In this document: one piece after another, positions 34,044-42,935 of the stretch
Layout of the letters: every line of letters starts with the position of its first letter
Numbering within the stretch: the first letter of the stretch is position 1
Source: Kribbella sp. VKM Ac-2569
GTDB taxonomy: Bacteria > Actinomycetota > Actinomycetes > Propionibacteriales > Kribbellaceae
NCBI RefSeq assembly: GCF_004216905.1
Contig: NZ_SGXJ01000002.1
Location: 1 to 64,000 of the forward strand
Direction of reading: 5' to 3'
Length of the DNA stretch: 64,000 bases
The notes under the pieces: generated by a model
The model's database searches: none
The model's input: only the letters and a program-made list of their open reading frames with translations
Told to the model about the DNA's origin: nothing
Position numbers and translations under genes: made by a program

Positions 34044-34852
34044 CGGCGCTGCGCCCGGGCCGAGGCGTACAGGCAGATGGCGGCGGCGGTGGCCAGGTTG
34101 AGGGACTCGGCGCGGCCGTAGATCGGGACCTTGACCGAGTGGTCGACGAGGGCGTTGATGCCGTCCGGCAGGCCGTGGGCCTCGTTGCCGAACAGCCAGA
34201 CGGTCGGCTTCGCGAGCGTGCCGTCGTCGATGCAGGTGTCCAGGTCGGTCGCGCCGTACCCGTCGGCGGCGAGCACCTGCAGGCCGTGCTCACGCCAGGT
34301 CTCCACGGCCGCGACGATGTCGACGTCCGTGCTGATCGGCACGTGGAAGATGCTGCCGACACTGGCCCGGACCGCCTTCGGGTTGTGCGGGTCGACGGAC
34401 TCCGTCGTCAGTACGACGGCATCGGCGCCGGCCGCGTCCGCCGTACGGATCAAGGTGCCGACGTTGCCGGGGTCACGGACCTGGACGCCGGCGGCGACGA
34501 GTTTGAACGAGCTGTCCGGCAGCGGAACGGTCACCAGTGAGCAGACCGCGACGACCCCTTGTGAGGTGACGGTCTCGCTCAAGCTCTCGACGGCGGCGCG
34601 GTCGACCTCGAACCACGGGACGCGGGCCGCCACGGCGAGGTCGTAGAGGTCACGATGCCGGGTCGCCAGCGCGGGTTCGGCGTACACCTCGACGACGAGC
34701 TCGCGATGTTCGAGGGCCTCCCGGACGGCCTGTGGGCCTTCGACCAGGAATCGTCCGGTCTTGCGCCGGAACGCACGAGTGGCGAGCCGCCGGGCCTGTT
34801 TGATCCGCGCGGATTGCGCGGTCAGCAGACCGGGACTCGCCACCTTGTGCAA
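34040..34852 (-). CDS. TrmH/SpoU-family RNA 2'-O-methyltransferase
   Basis: This 270-residue SPOUT methyltransferase has an N-terminal substrate-binding domain (about 15-95, with FLVEGPQAVREAL) and the three SpoU motifs: QVRDPGNVGTLIRTADAAG (about 127-145), VWLFGNEAHGLP and the knot motif SLNLATAAAICLYA. Homologues next to rplT in actinobacteria are annotated as 23S rRNA methyltransferases. That target is likely but not proven here. Start is TTG 34852 or GTG 34843, 12-20 bases after the rplT stop. Confidence 0.88.
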   Translation of the reverse strand: MHKVASPGLLTAQSARIKQARRLATRAFRRKTGRFLVEGPQAVREALEHRELVVEVYAEPALATRHRDLYDLAVAARVPWFEVDRAAVESLSETVTSQGVVAVCSLVTVPLPDSSFKLVAAGVQVRDPGNVGTLIRTADAAGADAVVLTTESVDPHNPKAVRASVGSIFHVPISTDVDIVAAVETWREHGLQVLAADGYGATDLDTCIDDGTLAKPTVWLFGNEAHGLPDGINALVDHSVKVPIYGRAESLNLATAAAICLYASARAQRR

Positions 34853-34865
34853 TCTGGGCTGCGGC

Positions 34866-35258
34866 TCAGGCCGCGGCGTCGCTCTTCGGCGCGTTCACGT
34901 CGGTCGGCAGGGCGGCCTTGGCCAGCTGCACGAGCGCGGAGAACGCGGCCGGGTCGTTGACGGCGAGGTCGGCGAGGATCTTGCGGTCCACCTCAACCTC
35001 GGCCAGGCGCAGACCCTGGATGAAGCGGTTGTAGGTCAGGTCCTCGGCGCGGACCGCGGCGTTGATGCGCTGGATCCACAGCTTCCGGAAGTCGCCCTTG
35101 CGCGCCTTGCGGTCACGGTAGGCGTAGACGAGCGAGTGGGTGACCTGCTCCTTGGCCTTGCGGTACAGCCGCGAGCGCTGGCCGCGGTAGCCGCTGGCCT
35201 GCTCGAGTACGACCCGGCGCTTCTTGTGGGCGTTGACTGCCCGCTTCACGCGTGCCAT
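34866..35258 (-). CDS. rplT: 50S ribosomal protein L20
   Basis: This 130-residue primary assembly protein of the large subunit has the typical basic N-terminus [32 protein letters not shown] and conserved core [20 protein letters not shown]. It forms the conserved infC-rpmI-rplT operon. The C-terminal tail ([10 protein letters not shown]) is slightly longer than in E. coli. Confidence 0.98.
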   Translation of the reverse strand: MARVKRAVNAHKKRRVVLEQASGYRGQRSRLYRKAKEQVTHSLVYAYRDRKARKGDFRKLWIQRINAAVRAEDLTYNRFIQGLRLAEVEVDRKILADLAVNDPAAFSALVQLAKAALPTDVNAPKSDAAA

Positions 35259-35340
35259 GAGGTGTTACTCCTTGTATTTCTGCGCCGGAGACAGGATTGC
35301 CCACGCGGCGGGGGATGTTCGGGAGGGGCGAGGCGGGGCC

Positions 35341-35535
35341 TCAGATGCCGAGAAGCTTCTTGGCCTTCTTGACGTACGCCGGGGCGACCTCGACGGTGCC
35401 GGACAGGCGGCGCTTGCGCTTCGAGGACTTCGCCTCGGCGAGGTGGCGGACACCGGTCTGCTCACGGCGGATCTTGCCCGACCCGGTGACCCGGACGCGC
35501 TTCTTCATCCCCGAGTGGGTCTTCATCTTCGGCAT
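35341..35535 (-). CDS. rpmI: 50S ribosomal protein L35
   Basis: This 64-residue protein begins [13 protein letters not shown] and ends in a lysine-rich helix, the standard L35 form. The frame is open upstream of 35535 but the family start is the ATG there, preceded by AGGAGCA. It lies between infC and rplT. Confidence 0.98.
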   Translation of the reverse strand: MPKMKTHSGMKKRVRVTGSGKIRREQTGVRHLAEAKSSKRKRRLSGTVEVAPAYVKKAKKLLGI

Positions 35536-35618
35536 GGCTGTTGTGCTCCTGATTTTCTTCGTTGACTCGATCGTCGGTACGACGGGCTCCGGCTGCCTCG
35601 GGCGGCCGGAGCGTTCCG

Positions 35619-36308
35619 TCACTCCGGGTCGAGGTTGTCGGCCGGACCCTTCGGCTTCTTCGTGACTCCGGCGGCGCGTTCGGCCTCGTGGGCCTGGACC
35701 TGCTCGGCGCGCTCCTGGCGCTCGGCCTGCTCATCGGCCTCGCGCTCGGCCTTGCGCTGCGCCTTCTCGGCTTCCACGTCCACGCGCGCTTCGGACTTCT
35801 TCTTGTGCGGTCCGAGCACCATGATCATGTTCCGGCCGTCCTGACGCGGCGAGGACTCGACGAAGCCGAGCTCGGTGACGTCTTCGGCCAGCCGCTGCAG
35901 CAACCGGAAGCCGAGCTCCGGCCTGGACTGCTCACGACCGCGGAACATGATGGTGATCTTGACCTTGTCCCCGGCCTTCAGGAACCGAACGACGTGACCC
36001 TTCTTGGTCTCGTAGTCGTGCGGGTCGATCTTCGGCCGCAGCTTCATCTCTTTGATGACGGTGTTGGTCTGGTTCCGGCGGGACTCGCGCGCCTTCTGCG
36101 CGGTCTCGTACTTGTACTTGCCGAAATCCATCAACTTGCAGACCGGAGGCCGGGCAGTCGCAGCGACCTCGACCAGGTCGAGATCTGCTTCCTGGGCCAA
36201 CCGAAGTGCGTCCTCGATCCGAACGATGCCTACCTGCTCACCGTTCGGTCCGACCAGCCGCACCTCGGGAACGCGGATGCGCTCATTGACGCGCAAATCA
36301 GTGGTGAT
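35619..36308 (-). CDS. infC: Translation initiation factor IF-3
   Basis: This 229-residue factor prevents premature subunit joining and proofreads the start codon. The N-domain ([24 protein letters not shown]), the linker with [12 protein letters not shown] and the C-domain ([26 protein letters not shown]) are complete. An acidic and basic C-terminal extension of about 45 residues follows. The start is taken as the ATC at 36308, because AGGAGG lies 4 bases upstream and the next candidate, TTG 36296, is 16 bases away. Rare starts (AUU/AUC) are known for infC and allow autoregulation. Confidence 0.92.
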   Translation of the reverse strand: MTTDLRVNERIRVPEVRLVGPNGEQVGIVRIEDALRLAQEADLDLVEVAATARPPVCKLMDFGKYKYETAQKARESRRNQTNTVIKEMKLRPKIDPHDYETKKGHVVRFLKAGDKVKITIMFRGREQSRPELGFRLLQRLAEDVTELGFVESSPRQDGRNMIMVLGPHKKKSEARVDVEAEKAQRKAEREADEQAERQERAEQVQAHEAERAAGVTKKPKGPADNLDPE

Positions 36309-36630
36309 GGGTCCTCCTGGGTTGAACTCGTACTGGGTGCCACCTCGCGATCACCGCGAGCCCCCTGAAAAACACGAAGGCCCTCGTGCGATCACACGAA
36401 GGCCCAATTCCCAGATGTACGACGGTCCAACCCTGCGGCTGGTACGCCGTACTGTCGCTGTGATCCTCCGGATGTCCTCCGGTGGCTCTCAGCGTGACCG
36501 GGACCCGACGACTGTTCATCGACTGGGTGGGAGGTGGCCCTCCGCTTAGACTCGAACCACTGGTGGTCCTGAACTATTCCGCTCAGGGGTCACCAATGGA
36601 CCGGGTCGGTCGCCATGCAAGAGTAGCAGC
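36309..36630. other. Intergenic region: infC leader and upstream of DUF1844
   Basis: This 322-base stretch has no convincing gene. It holds the infC ribosome-binding site (36318-36313), a hairpin at 36344-36360, the attenuator-like repeat, and a short perfect palindrome ACCACTGGTGGT at 36556-36567. A 73-codon minus-strand frame (36519-36298) overlaps the leader but lacks a ribosome-binding site. No clear promoter for infC was identified. Confidence 0.6.
36368..36405 (-). promoter_or_regulatory. Attenuator-like element in the infC leader
   Basis: On the minus strand GGCCTTCGTG occurs twice, flanking CACGAGGGCC. The first copy can pair with the middle segment (10-base stem, 36404-36381). The second can pair with CACGAG to form a 6-base stem (36388-36373) followed at once by TTTTT (36372-36368), an intrinsic terminator. 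The two hairpins exclude each other, the usual design of an attenuator. A further perfect hairpin, CTCGCG-N5-CGCGAG, lies at 36344-36360. Confidence 0.65.
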
Positions 36631-37011
36631 ATGACCGACGCAGATGCCACCTCACAGCCTGACCCCCTCTCGACCGCGTCCCGCGACATCGCCGAGGTCC
36701 CCGCCGTGGAGATCATTTCCACCGCCGCACTGCACCTGATGAGCGCTGCCGCCGTCAACCTCGGCCTGGCCGCGGACCTCCCGGACCACAAGGACCTCGA
36801 CGAGGCCCGCTCCCTCATCGACTCCCTCGCCGGCCTCCTCGACGCCGCCGCACCGTCACTCGGCCACCACCACGCGGCGCCGTTGAAGGACGGCCTCCGT
36901 TCCCTCCAGCTCGCCTTCCGCGAAGCCAGCACCATCCAGGACGAGGCCGGCCAGGGCCCCGGCGAGAAGTACACCGGCGCCGTCTACCCGTCAGCCACGC
37001 AAAGGTCTTGA
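36631..37011 (+). CDS. DUF1844-domain protein
   Basis: This 126-residue acidic protein has the conserved DUF1844 core: [24 protein letters not shown] (about 23-46), [18 protein letters not shown] and the LQLAFRE end. The function is unknown. Divergent placement from infC is conserved in actinobacteria, which may hint at a translation-related role, but that is inference. The stop codon overlaps the -35 region of the next gene's promoter. Confidence 0.85.
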   Translation: MTDADATSQPDPLSTASRDIAEVPAVEIISTAALHLMSAAAVNLGLAADLPDHKDLDEARSLIDSLAGLLDAAAPSLGHHHAAPLKDGLRSLQLAFREASTIQDEAGQGPGEKYTGAVYPSATQRS

Positions 37012-37038
37012 GCTGGAGCGCGGTCCAGCTCCTAGCGT
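37008..37038 (+). promoter_or_regulatory. MerR-type promoter of the aldo/keto reductase gene
   Basis: TTGAGC (37008-37013) and TAGCGT (37033-37038) are separated by 19 bases, the overlong spacing typical of MerR-activated promoters. The spacer region holds the dyad GAGCTGGA-N6-TCCAGCTC (37010-37031). It closely matches the promoter of the nearby merR gene at 38387-38417. The ATG follows 7 bases after the -10 box, so the transcript should be leaderless. Confidence 0.75.
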
Positions 37039-37045
37039 CGGGGAG

Positions 37046-38023
37046 ATGGACTACAAGAATCTCGGAACGACAGGTCTGAAGGTCAGTGAGCTCTGCCTGG
37101 GCGCGATGATGTTCGGCGACAAGACGGACGAGCAGGACAGCCGGAAGATCCTGCAGAAGTTCACCGACGTCGGCGGGACGTTCATCGACACCGCCGACGT
37201 GTACGGCGCCGGCGCGTCCGAGGAAGTGCTCGGACGATGGCTGAAGACGCAGCAACGCTCCGACTACGTCATCGCCACCAAGGTCTGGGGACGGGTCGGC
37301 CCGCGGCCGACGGACCAAGGACTGTCCCGCAAGCACATCCTCGACGCGATCGACGCGAGCCTGCGGCGCCTCGGCACCGACTACGTCGATCTCTACCAGC
37401 TCCATCTCTGGGACGACAGCGTGCCGCTCGCCGAGTCGCTGTCGACGCTGGACGGCCTCGTGCGCGCCGGCAAGGTCCGCTATATCGGGGTCAGCAACTT
37501 CCGCGGCTGGCAGCTGCAGAAGGCCGCCGACCTGTGCGCGCAGAACGGCTGGGAGCCGCTCTCCAGCCTCCAGCCGCTCTACACCTTGCTGGACCGATCG
37601 CCCGAGTGGGAACTGCTGCCGGTCTGCAGTAACGAGGGCCTCGGCGTCATCACCTGGTCGCCGCTACGTTCAGGCTGGTTGTCCGGCGCGTTCCGGCGCG
37701 GCATGACTGCGCCGCCCGCGGACAGCAAGGTCTCTACGCCTGGCACCCACGCGTGGGACCGCTATGCCAATGAGCACACGTGGCACGTGATCGACGAGCT
37801 GACGGCGGTCGCGGCCGAGACCGGTCGCACACTCCCCCAGGTCGCTGTCCGCTGGCTGATGCAGCGTCCGGGCGTGACCGCACCGATCATCGGTCCGCGG
37901 ACGCCGGCGTACCTCGACGATCTCCTCGGCGCCGCCGAGTTCTCGCTCGCGCCGGAGCAACAGGAACGTCTCGAGGTCGCGAGCCGACCGGAGTCAGTCC
38001 CCTACCCCTACTTCTTCGACTGA
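37046..38023 (+). CDS. Aldo/keto reductase
   Basis: This 325-residue NADPH-dependent oxidoreductase has the AKR catalytic tetrad: Asp48 and Tyr53 (FIDTADVYG), Lys79 (IATKVWG) and His120 (YQLHLWDD). The cofactor-binding end ([17 protein letters not shown]) is present. It resembles the AKR11/AKR12-type enzymes that reduce aldehydes and quinones. Promoter design indicates activation by the MerR protein encoded next to it, so it probably responds to a reactive or toxic compound. Its 3' end overlaps merR by 16 bases. Confidence 0.9.
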   Translation: MDYKNLGTTGLKVSELCLGAMMFGDKTDEQDSRKILQKFTDVGGTFIDTADVYGAGASEEVLGRWLKTQQRSDYVIATKVWGRVGPRPTDQGLSRKHILDAIDASLRRLGTDYVDLYQLHLWDDSVPLAESLSTLDGLVRAGKVRYIGVSNFRGWQLQKAADLCAQNGWEPLSSLQPLYTLLDRSPEWELLPVCSNEGLGVITWSPLRSGWLSGAFRRGMTAPPADSKVSTPGTHAWDRYANEHTWHVIDELTAVAAETGRTLPQVAVRWLMQRPGVTAPIIGPRTPAYLDDLLGAAEFSLAPEQQERLEVASRPESVPYPYFFD

Positions 38024-38379
38024 CCCGCTGCCTCGCGGTAGTGAGCGATCTTGCCGTCGAGCACGTCGAGCGCGACGCTCATCTTCGCGATCTCACCGTG
38101 GAGGCGGGACCGGTGCTCCTCGAGCAGCTCGACCACACCGGTCGAGCTGCCCGAGTCCCGCAACCGGCCCATCAACCGCTGGAGGTCGCTGATGCCCAGT
38201 CCGGCGTTGCGCAGGCACACCAGGAGCCCGACCCAGGCCACGTCGTGGTCGCTGTAGACGCGGCGCCCCGCGGTAGTTCGACGTACCGGACCGAACAGTC
38301 CGAGACGTTCGTAGTAGCGCAGGGTGTCCAAAGTCAGACCGGTGCGCTCGGACGCCTCGGCCGGTGCGTACGTAGTCAT
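38008..38379 (-). CDS. MerR-family transcriptional regulator
   Basis: This 123-residue regulator has a winged HTH with [37 protein letters not shown] (about 3-40, given in family order) and a dimerisation coiled-coil at about 80-115. There are no C-terminal cysteines, so it is not a metal or SoxR-type sensor; it fits the group linked to aldehyde/AKR genes. The ATG at 38379 lies 7 bases after its -10 box. It should control itself and the convergent aldo/keto reductase gene. Confidence 0.87.
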   Translation of the reverse strand: MTTYAPAEASERTGLTLDTLRYYERLGLFGPVRRTTAGRRVYSDHDVAWVGLLVCLRNAGLGISDLQRLMGRLRDSGSSTGVVELLEEHRSRLHGEIAKMSVALDVLDGKIAHYREAAGQSKK

Positions 38380-38386
38380 GAGGTCC

Positions 38387-38417
38387 ATCCTGCGACCTGG
38401 AGTGCGCTCCAGGTCAA
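38387..38417 (-). promoter_or_regulatory. MerR-type promoter of merR
   Basis: On the minus strand TTGACC (38417-38412) and CAGGAT (38392-38387) are 19 bases apart. A perfect 20-base dyad, ACCTGGAG-TGCG-CTCCAGGT (38395-38414), fills the spacer. A plus-strand TACGGT box at 38419-38424, 8 bases before the phosphotransferase ATG, suggests the same site may also affect that gene. Confidence 0.75.
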
Positions 38418-38432
38418 CTACGGTCAGGCGTT

Positions 38433-39293
38433 ATGACTCATGACGGCGTGCCGGCTCCGGTGGCGAAGCTTGATGCGCAGCAGTTGCTGCGGGAGGTCAA
38501 TCAGGCGACCGGTGCCGGGCTGGAGTTCCTCGGGTACGCGGGCCTGGGCGAGGTCGGGGCCGCGTTCGTGCGGTGGCCGGACGGGCGGGACGGCGTACTG
38601 ACGCGCGGATACGGTTCCCTCGCGGAACTTCGGCGTACGGCGGAAGTTCTCGAGGCAGCGCGGCGGGGAGGGCTGCCTGTCCCGCAGTACCAGCTGCTCG
38701 CGGACCTGCCGGACGGCATCGGCGTGGTGCAGGAGCGGCTGCCGGGCCGGCCACCGGAGACCGTCGACCGCGCGTTTCTGGAGTCGATGATCGCCCTGAC
38801 CGACCACTTCGCCGGTCTGGCCCCCGACCTGCCGGTCCCGTCGATGTACCTGCTCGAGAGCGGTCCCGGCTTCTGCCTGCACGAGTCCCTCCAGCGGTAC
38901 GACGACCGCACGCGGAGGCTCCTGGACTGGATCCACGAGGTCGGGCGGGACGAGCCGAGCGGCATGACCGGCGACGACCTGGTGCACCTCGACTTCCACG
39001 CCGGCAACGTGCTGACCGACGCCGGACGGATCACCGGGATCGTCGACTGGGACGGCATCGGCCGCGGCGACCGCCGGTTCGCGCTGGTCACCCTGCGGTT
39101 CGACGCCCACGTCCGTCTCGACGGCGCGGACCTGACCTGGTTCGACGAACTCCTGGAGAACACCCTCAATCCCGCCGTACTGCGCCTCTACTGGGCCCAC
39201 ATGTCCCTTCGCCAGGTCGACTGGTCCATCCGCCACCACACCCCCGCCGACACCACCCACTGGCTCGACTTCTCCGAAACTCGGATGCGCTGA
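38433..39293 (+). CDS. Aminoglycoside phosphotransferase (APH)-family kinase
   Basis: This 286-residue protein has the kinase-like APH fold. The Brenner motif is VHLDFHAGNVL (catalytic Asp in HLD), followed by the metal-binding IVDWDG. An N-lobe with a glycine-containing loop (YAGLGEVGAAFVRW) precedes them. APH-family enzymes phosphorylate antibiotics, sugars or metabolites, and the substrate here is unknown. It diverges from merR with a 53-base gap. A strong hairpin follows the stop codon. Confidence 0.82.
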   Translation: MTHDGVPAPVAKLDAQQLLREVNQATGAGLEFLGYAGLGEVGAAFVRWPDGRDGVLTRGYGSLAELRRTAEVLEAARRGGLPVPQYQLLADLPDGIGVVQERLPGRPPETVDRAFLESMIALTDHFAGLAPDLPVPSMYLLESGPGFCLHESLQRYDDRTRRLLDWIHEVGRDEPSGMTGDDLVHLDFHAGNVLTDAGRITGIVDWDGIGRGDRRFALVTLRFDAHVRLDGADLTWFDELLENTLNPAVLRLYWAHMSLRQVDWSIRHHTPADTTHWLDFSETRMR

Positions 39294-39294
39294 C

Positions 39295-39324
39295 AACCCA
39301 TTTCGGGCCTGGCCGAAACGGGTT
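39295..39324 (+). terminator. Hairpin terminator after the phosphotransferase gene
   Basis: AACCCATTTCGG and its near-complement CCGAAACGGGTT form a 12-base stem with one A-C mismatch and a 6-base loop, starting two bases after the stop codon. No U-run follows. Confidence 0.6.
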
Positions 39325-39409
39325 CGATCTGGGTTCCGGCGACCCGGCCCGTTGACTAGCTTCGGTGGTGGGTCTTCACTCGGGGGGCCCTTAAGGTTAA
39401 GGGGAAACC

Positions 39410-39772
39410 ATGCGCAAGATTGCGATGAGCGTGGTCGGGATCGCCGCTGCTGTGATCGGTACAGGCGCGGCGCTGGCGCCGACGGCGAACGCTGCCACGA
39501 CCGGGACGACGGCGTCCTGCCCGTCGGGGGCCGTGTGTCTGCGGGAGCCGAACGGCAGCATCCTGAGCAAGAACATCTGGTACAGCTACGGCGCGCACAA
39601 CCTGTCGAACGTGACCGGCACCAAGGTCCTGATCAACAGCCAGACCGGCGGTGCGGGCTTCGCCATCTGCAAGGGCTACAACGGGACGAACTGCTACCCG
39701 GTGCAGCGCTACACCGGCGCGTACCTGCCGTACGACTTCACCCCGATCAACTCGATCGTGCTCGTGAAGTAG
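39410..39772 (+). CDS. Small secreted protein, peptidase-inhibitor I36-like
   Basis: This 120-residue protein has a clear signal peptide (about 1-28, ending PTANAA). The mature part begins TTGTTASCPSGAVCLREPNG. The CPSGxVCLxE pattern and the four cysteines resemble the crystallin-like I36 protease-inhibitor group of actinobacteria. An inhibitor role is inferred only. AAGGGGAAACC precedes the ATG. A strong hairpin follows the gene. Confidence 0.65.
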   Translation: MRKIAMSVVGIAAAVIGTGAALAPTANAATTGTTASCPSGAVCLREPNGSILSKNIWYSYGAHNLSNVTGTKVLINSQTGGAGFAICKGYNGTNCYPVQRYTGAYLPYDFTPINSIVLVK

Positions 39773-39784
39773 CCGAACAACAGG

Positions 39785-39818
39785 AACCGGCTCCGACTTT
39801 GCAGGGTCGGAGCCGGTT
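39785..39818. terminator. Bidirectional hairpin terminator
   Basis: A perfect 13-base inverted repeat (AACCGGCTCCGAC) with an 8-base loop lies between the convergent stop codons at 39772 and 39837. It can end transcription from both sides. Confidence 0.8.
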
Positions 39819-39836
39819 TCGTACGTCGTCAAGAAG

Positions 39837-40748
39837 CTAGCCCTTGACCGCGCCTTCCTCGACGCCCTTGAAGAAGAAGCGTTGCAGGGTGGCAAAGACG
39901 ATCACGATCGGGATGAACGCGATCATCGTGCCCGCTGCGATCAGCCGCGGATTGTTGCTGAACGTGCCGGACAGGTACTGCAGGCCGACGGTCAGCGTGT
40001 AATTGTTCGGATCGGTCAGCACGATCAGCGGCCAGAGGAAGTCGTCCCACGCGCCGATGAACGCAAAGATCGCGACAACGCTGATCGTTCCGCGCACCGA
40101 CGGCAGGCCGATGTACAGGAACCGTTGCCACGCGTTCGCCCCGTCCACGACCGCGGCCTGATCGACTTCGACCGGCAACGACCGGAACGCGTTGTACATC
40201 AGCAGCACGTTCAGCGCACCGATCATCCCGGGCAGCGCGACACCGAAGAGCGTGTTCGCCAGCCCGAACTCCCGGACCGTGACGTACTGCGAAATGATCG
40301 TGACCTCACCCGGCAGCACGAGGGTCGCCAGGAACAGCCCGAGGACGATCTTGCGGCCGCGGAACTGCAACCGGGACAACGCGAACCCGGCCAGCGACGC
40401 GCCGATCACGTTGCCACCGACAACCAGTACGGCGACCACGAGCGAGTTCCGCGCGTAGTCCCAGACCGGGATCGTGTCGGTGACCGCCTTGTAGTGGTCG
40501 AACGTCGGTTGCGCCGGCAGCAGCCGCGGGATCCGGGTGTAGATGTCCTCCCCGGATCCCTTCAGCGACGTCGACAGCTGCCAGAGGAACGGCCCGATCG
40601 TGATCAGCAGCACGAACACCAGCAGCACGTACCGCGCGACTTTCTCCCGCGGCGACACCGAATTGAACCCCGACGACCGACGCCGACGTACGGACTTCGG
40701 CGCCTCAGGCGCGACAGCCGGCCGCGCCGGATCGGTAACAACGCTCAT
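39837..40748 (-). CDS. Sugar ABC transporter permease (MalG-type)
   Basis: This 303-residue inner-membrane permease has six spans and the EAA-type cytoplasmic loop EVDQAAVVDGANAWQRFLYIGLPSVRG near residue 200. A basic N-terminal tail of about 35 residues precedes the first span. It is the third gene of the SBP-permease-permease operon and starts with an ATGA overlap. No ATPase gene is in the operon, so a shared MsiK-type ATPase encoded elsewhere is likely. Confidence 0.92.
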   Translation of the reverse strand: MSVVTDPARPAVAPEAPKSVRRRRSSGFNSVSPREKVARYVLLVFVLLITIGPFLWQLSTSLKGSGEDIYTRIPRLLPAQPTFDHYKAVTDTIPVWDYARNSLVVAVLVVGGNVIGASLAGFALSRLQFRGRKIVLGLFLATLVLPGEVTIISQYVTVREFGLANTLFGVALPGMIGALNVLLMYNAFRSLPVEVDQAAVVDGANAWQRFLYIGLPSVRGTISVVAIFAFIGAWDDFLWPLIVLTDPNNYTLTVGLQYLSGTFSNNPRLIAAGTMIAFIPIVIVFATLQRFFFKGVEEGAVKG

Positions 40749-41623
40749 GCTTCGGCTCCCCGGCGGTTGAGGCGGGCCAGCACCAGCATCGGTACGACGG
40801 TGACGAAGAACAGCACGATCGACAACGCCGACGCGTACCCGAGGTTGCCCTCGAAGCCCTGGCTGTACTGCTGGATCAGCATCACGACCGAGTTGTCCCG
40901 GCCACCCGGACCGCCCTTGCCGCCGCTGAGGATGAACAGTTCGGAGAACACCCGCAGCGCCGACACCGAGATCAGGATCGAGATCAGGATCATCGTTCCC
41001 CGTACGCCGGGCACGGTCACATGCACGAACCGCCGCAGCGGTCCCGCGCCGTCGACCGCGGCCGCCTCGTGCAGCTCACGCCCGACGTTCCCGAGGGCGG
41101 CCAGGTAGATGATCATGTAGTACCCGAGCCCCTTCCAGATCGTCAGACTGATTGCGCTGAGCAACAACAGCCACTGGTCGGACAGGAACGGCAGCGGCCC
41201 GGAGATGACCCCGAGCTTCTCGGCCAGCCCGTTGACCAGGCCGCGGTCGTCCAGGATCCACTGCCAGATCAGCGCCACCACGACCGCGGACGCCACCACC
41301 GGGGTGTAGAACGCGGTCCGGAAGAACGTGATCCCGGGCAGCTTCTTCTCCACCAGTACGGCGAGGAACAGCGGCAGGACGGTCAGGAACGGCAGACAGA
41401 CCACCATGTAGATGACGCTGTTCAGCAGCGCCCACCGCAGCTGCTCGTCGTGCAGCAGCGTCTCGAAGTTCTTCAGCCCGACGAAGTGGCCGCCACCGAT
41501 CGGCTTGGCGTTCGTGAACGACAGGATGACGGTGTTGATCGAGGGCCAGAGATTGAACACGAGCAACCACGTGAGTGCTGGAATGACCAGCACCCACGGG
41601 GTGAACCAACGGTTGTATCGCAT
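40745..41623 (-). CDS. Sugar ABC transporter permease (MalF-type)
   Basis: This 292-residue permease has six spans and the EAA loop (ELHEAAAVDGAGPLRRFVHVTVPGVRG, about 185-210). It forms a heterodimer with the MalG-type permease. Its start overlaps the binding-protein stop by one base (TAATG), so expression is coupled. Confidence 0.92.
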   Translation of the reverse strand: MRYNRWFTPWVLVIPALTWLLVFNLWPSINTVILSFTNAKPIGGGHFVGLKNFETLLHDEQLRWALLNSVIYMVVCLPFLTVLPLFLAVLVEKKLPGITFFRTAFYTPVVASAVVVALIWQWILDDRGLVNGLAEKLGVISGPLPFLSDQWLLLLSAISLTIWKGLGYYMIIYLAALGNVGRELHEAAAVDGAGPLRRFVHVTVPGVRGTMILISILISVSALRVFSELFILSGGKGGPGGRDNSVVMLIQQYSQGFEGNLGYASALSIVLFFVTVVPMLVLARLNRRGAEA

Positions 41624-42918
41624 TACTGAGTCAGCAGCTGGTTGGCCTTGGCCACCGCGGCGTCGAGGGCTGCCTGGGACGAGATCTTGCCGGAGATCGC
41701 CAGCGAGATCTGCTGCCCGATGAAGTCGTTGGTCGCGCCGCTGATCACCGGCGGCTGCAGGTTCTTCGCCTTGGCCAGCGACTGGAACGCGAGCACCTTG
41801 GCGTCACTCTCCGGCGTACCGTCGGACTTCGAGAAGTACGGGTCGGAGGCGGAGGCCTTGGTGGACGGGAAGATGTTCACGATCTTCGCGAACGCGGCCT
41901 GGTTCTCGGCGTTGGTGACGAACCGGGCGAGGGCGATCGCCGCGGCCTGGTTCTTGGTCTTGGCCGAGACCGACAGACCCTGCACGTACAGCGGCGGGGT
42001 GTCCAGCGCGGGCGACGGGACGACCTTGCCCTTCAGCGACGGGTTGTCCTTCATGAAGTCCTGGATCGCGTTGCCGCCGCCGGTGGTCCAGGCGACCTTG
42101 CCCTGGGTGAAGAGCTTGGAGTTGCCCAGGTACTCGTTGGTCAGGATGTCGCGCGGCATGTAGCCGGCCTTGTAGGCGTCGCGGTACTTGTCCAGCAGCG
42201 CCGCGGCCTCAGGAGTGTTGAAGGTGAACTTCTTGCCGTCGTCGGAGAGGATCTTGATCCCGGCGTTGGTGAAGTCGCCGATGCCCGGCAGCCGGCTCAT
42301 CAGGTATTCCTTGCCGCCGGTCTTGTCGTGCATCACCTTCGCGGCCGCGAGCAGCTCGTCGAAGGTCTTCGGCGGGTTCTTCACGTCCAGGCCGGCCGCG
42401 GCGAACTTGGTCGCGTTCCAGTAGTCGATGTCGGTGTTCAGATACCACGGGTAGCCGAACGTGCCGTCCATCCCCTGGTACTGGTACGCCTGCACGCCGC
42501 CCTCGACGTACTCCTCGTTCAGCTTCGGGTCCGCGGCGGCGACGTCGAGCAGCATGTTCTGCTTGGCGAGGCTCAGGGCGAAGTCGGGCGGCAGATTCGT
42601 GACGTCGGGCAGCGAGCCGGCCGACGCCTGGCTCAGTACCTTCTTGTCGTAGCCGTCGCCGGGCTGGTCCAGCCAGGTGACGTGCGTGCCCGGGTACTTC
42701 GCCTCGAACGCCTTGATGACGCCTTCGACGTACGACGTGAACTTGGGCTTCAGCGCCCAGGTCTGGAAGCTGACCTCACCGGTCACCTGGGCGTTGGCGT
42801 CGACGGTCGGCTTGGCGCCGCCGCTGCCGCCCGAATCCTCGGAACCGAGGCCGCAACCTGCGAGGGTGAGGGCGGCGGCGGCAAGACTTGCCACCAGCGC
42901 CGGACGGCGTCTACGCAT
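41623..42918 (-). CDS. Sugar ABC transporter substrate-binding lipoprotein
   Basis: This 431-residue family-1 solute-binding protein has a lipoprotein signal with lipobox LAGC (Cys at about 22). The mature domain shows the usual ligand-binding core (FEAKYPGTHVTWLDQPGD, GYPWYLNTDIDYWN, FTQGKVAWTTGGGNAI). It captures an oligosaccharide outside the membrane and delivers it to the permeases. AGGAGA precedes the ATG. The promoter has a LacI operator at the transcription start. The nearby hydrolase suggests a beta-linked glycan fragment as ligand. Confidence 0.92.
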   Translation of the reverse strand: MRRRRPALVASLAAAALTLAGCGLGSEDSGGSGGAKPTVDANAQVTGEVSFQTWALKPKFTSYVEGVIKAFEAKYPGTHVTWLDQPGDGYDKKVLSQASAGSLPDVTNLPPDFALSLAKQNMLLDVAAADPKLNEEYVEGGVQAYQYQGMDGTFGYPWYLNTDIDYWNATKFAAAGLDVKNPPKTFDELLAAAKVMHDKTGGKEYLMSRLPGIGDFTNAGIKILSDDGKKFTFNTPEAAALLDKYRDAYKAGYMPRDILTNEYLGNSKLFTQGKVAWTTGGGNAIQDFMKDNPSLKGKVVPSPALDTPPLYVQGLSVSAKTKNQAAAIALARFVTNAENQAAFAKIVNIFPSTKASASDPYFSKSDGTPESDAKVLAFQSLAKAKNLQPPVISGATNDFIGQQISLAISGKISSQAALDAAVAKANQLLTQ

Positions 42919-42935
42919 GGGATCTCCTGGAATTG

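Noticed and set aside
36298..36519. A 73-codon minus-strand frame in the infC leader that could be a leader peptide.
   Set aside because: No ribosome-binding site before its ATG and no recognisable coding bias. It overlaps the attenuator and infC start, so it is noted only as a possibility.
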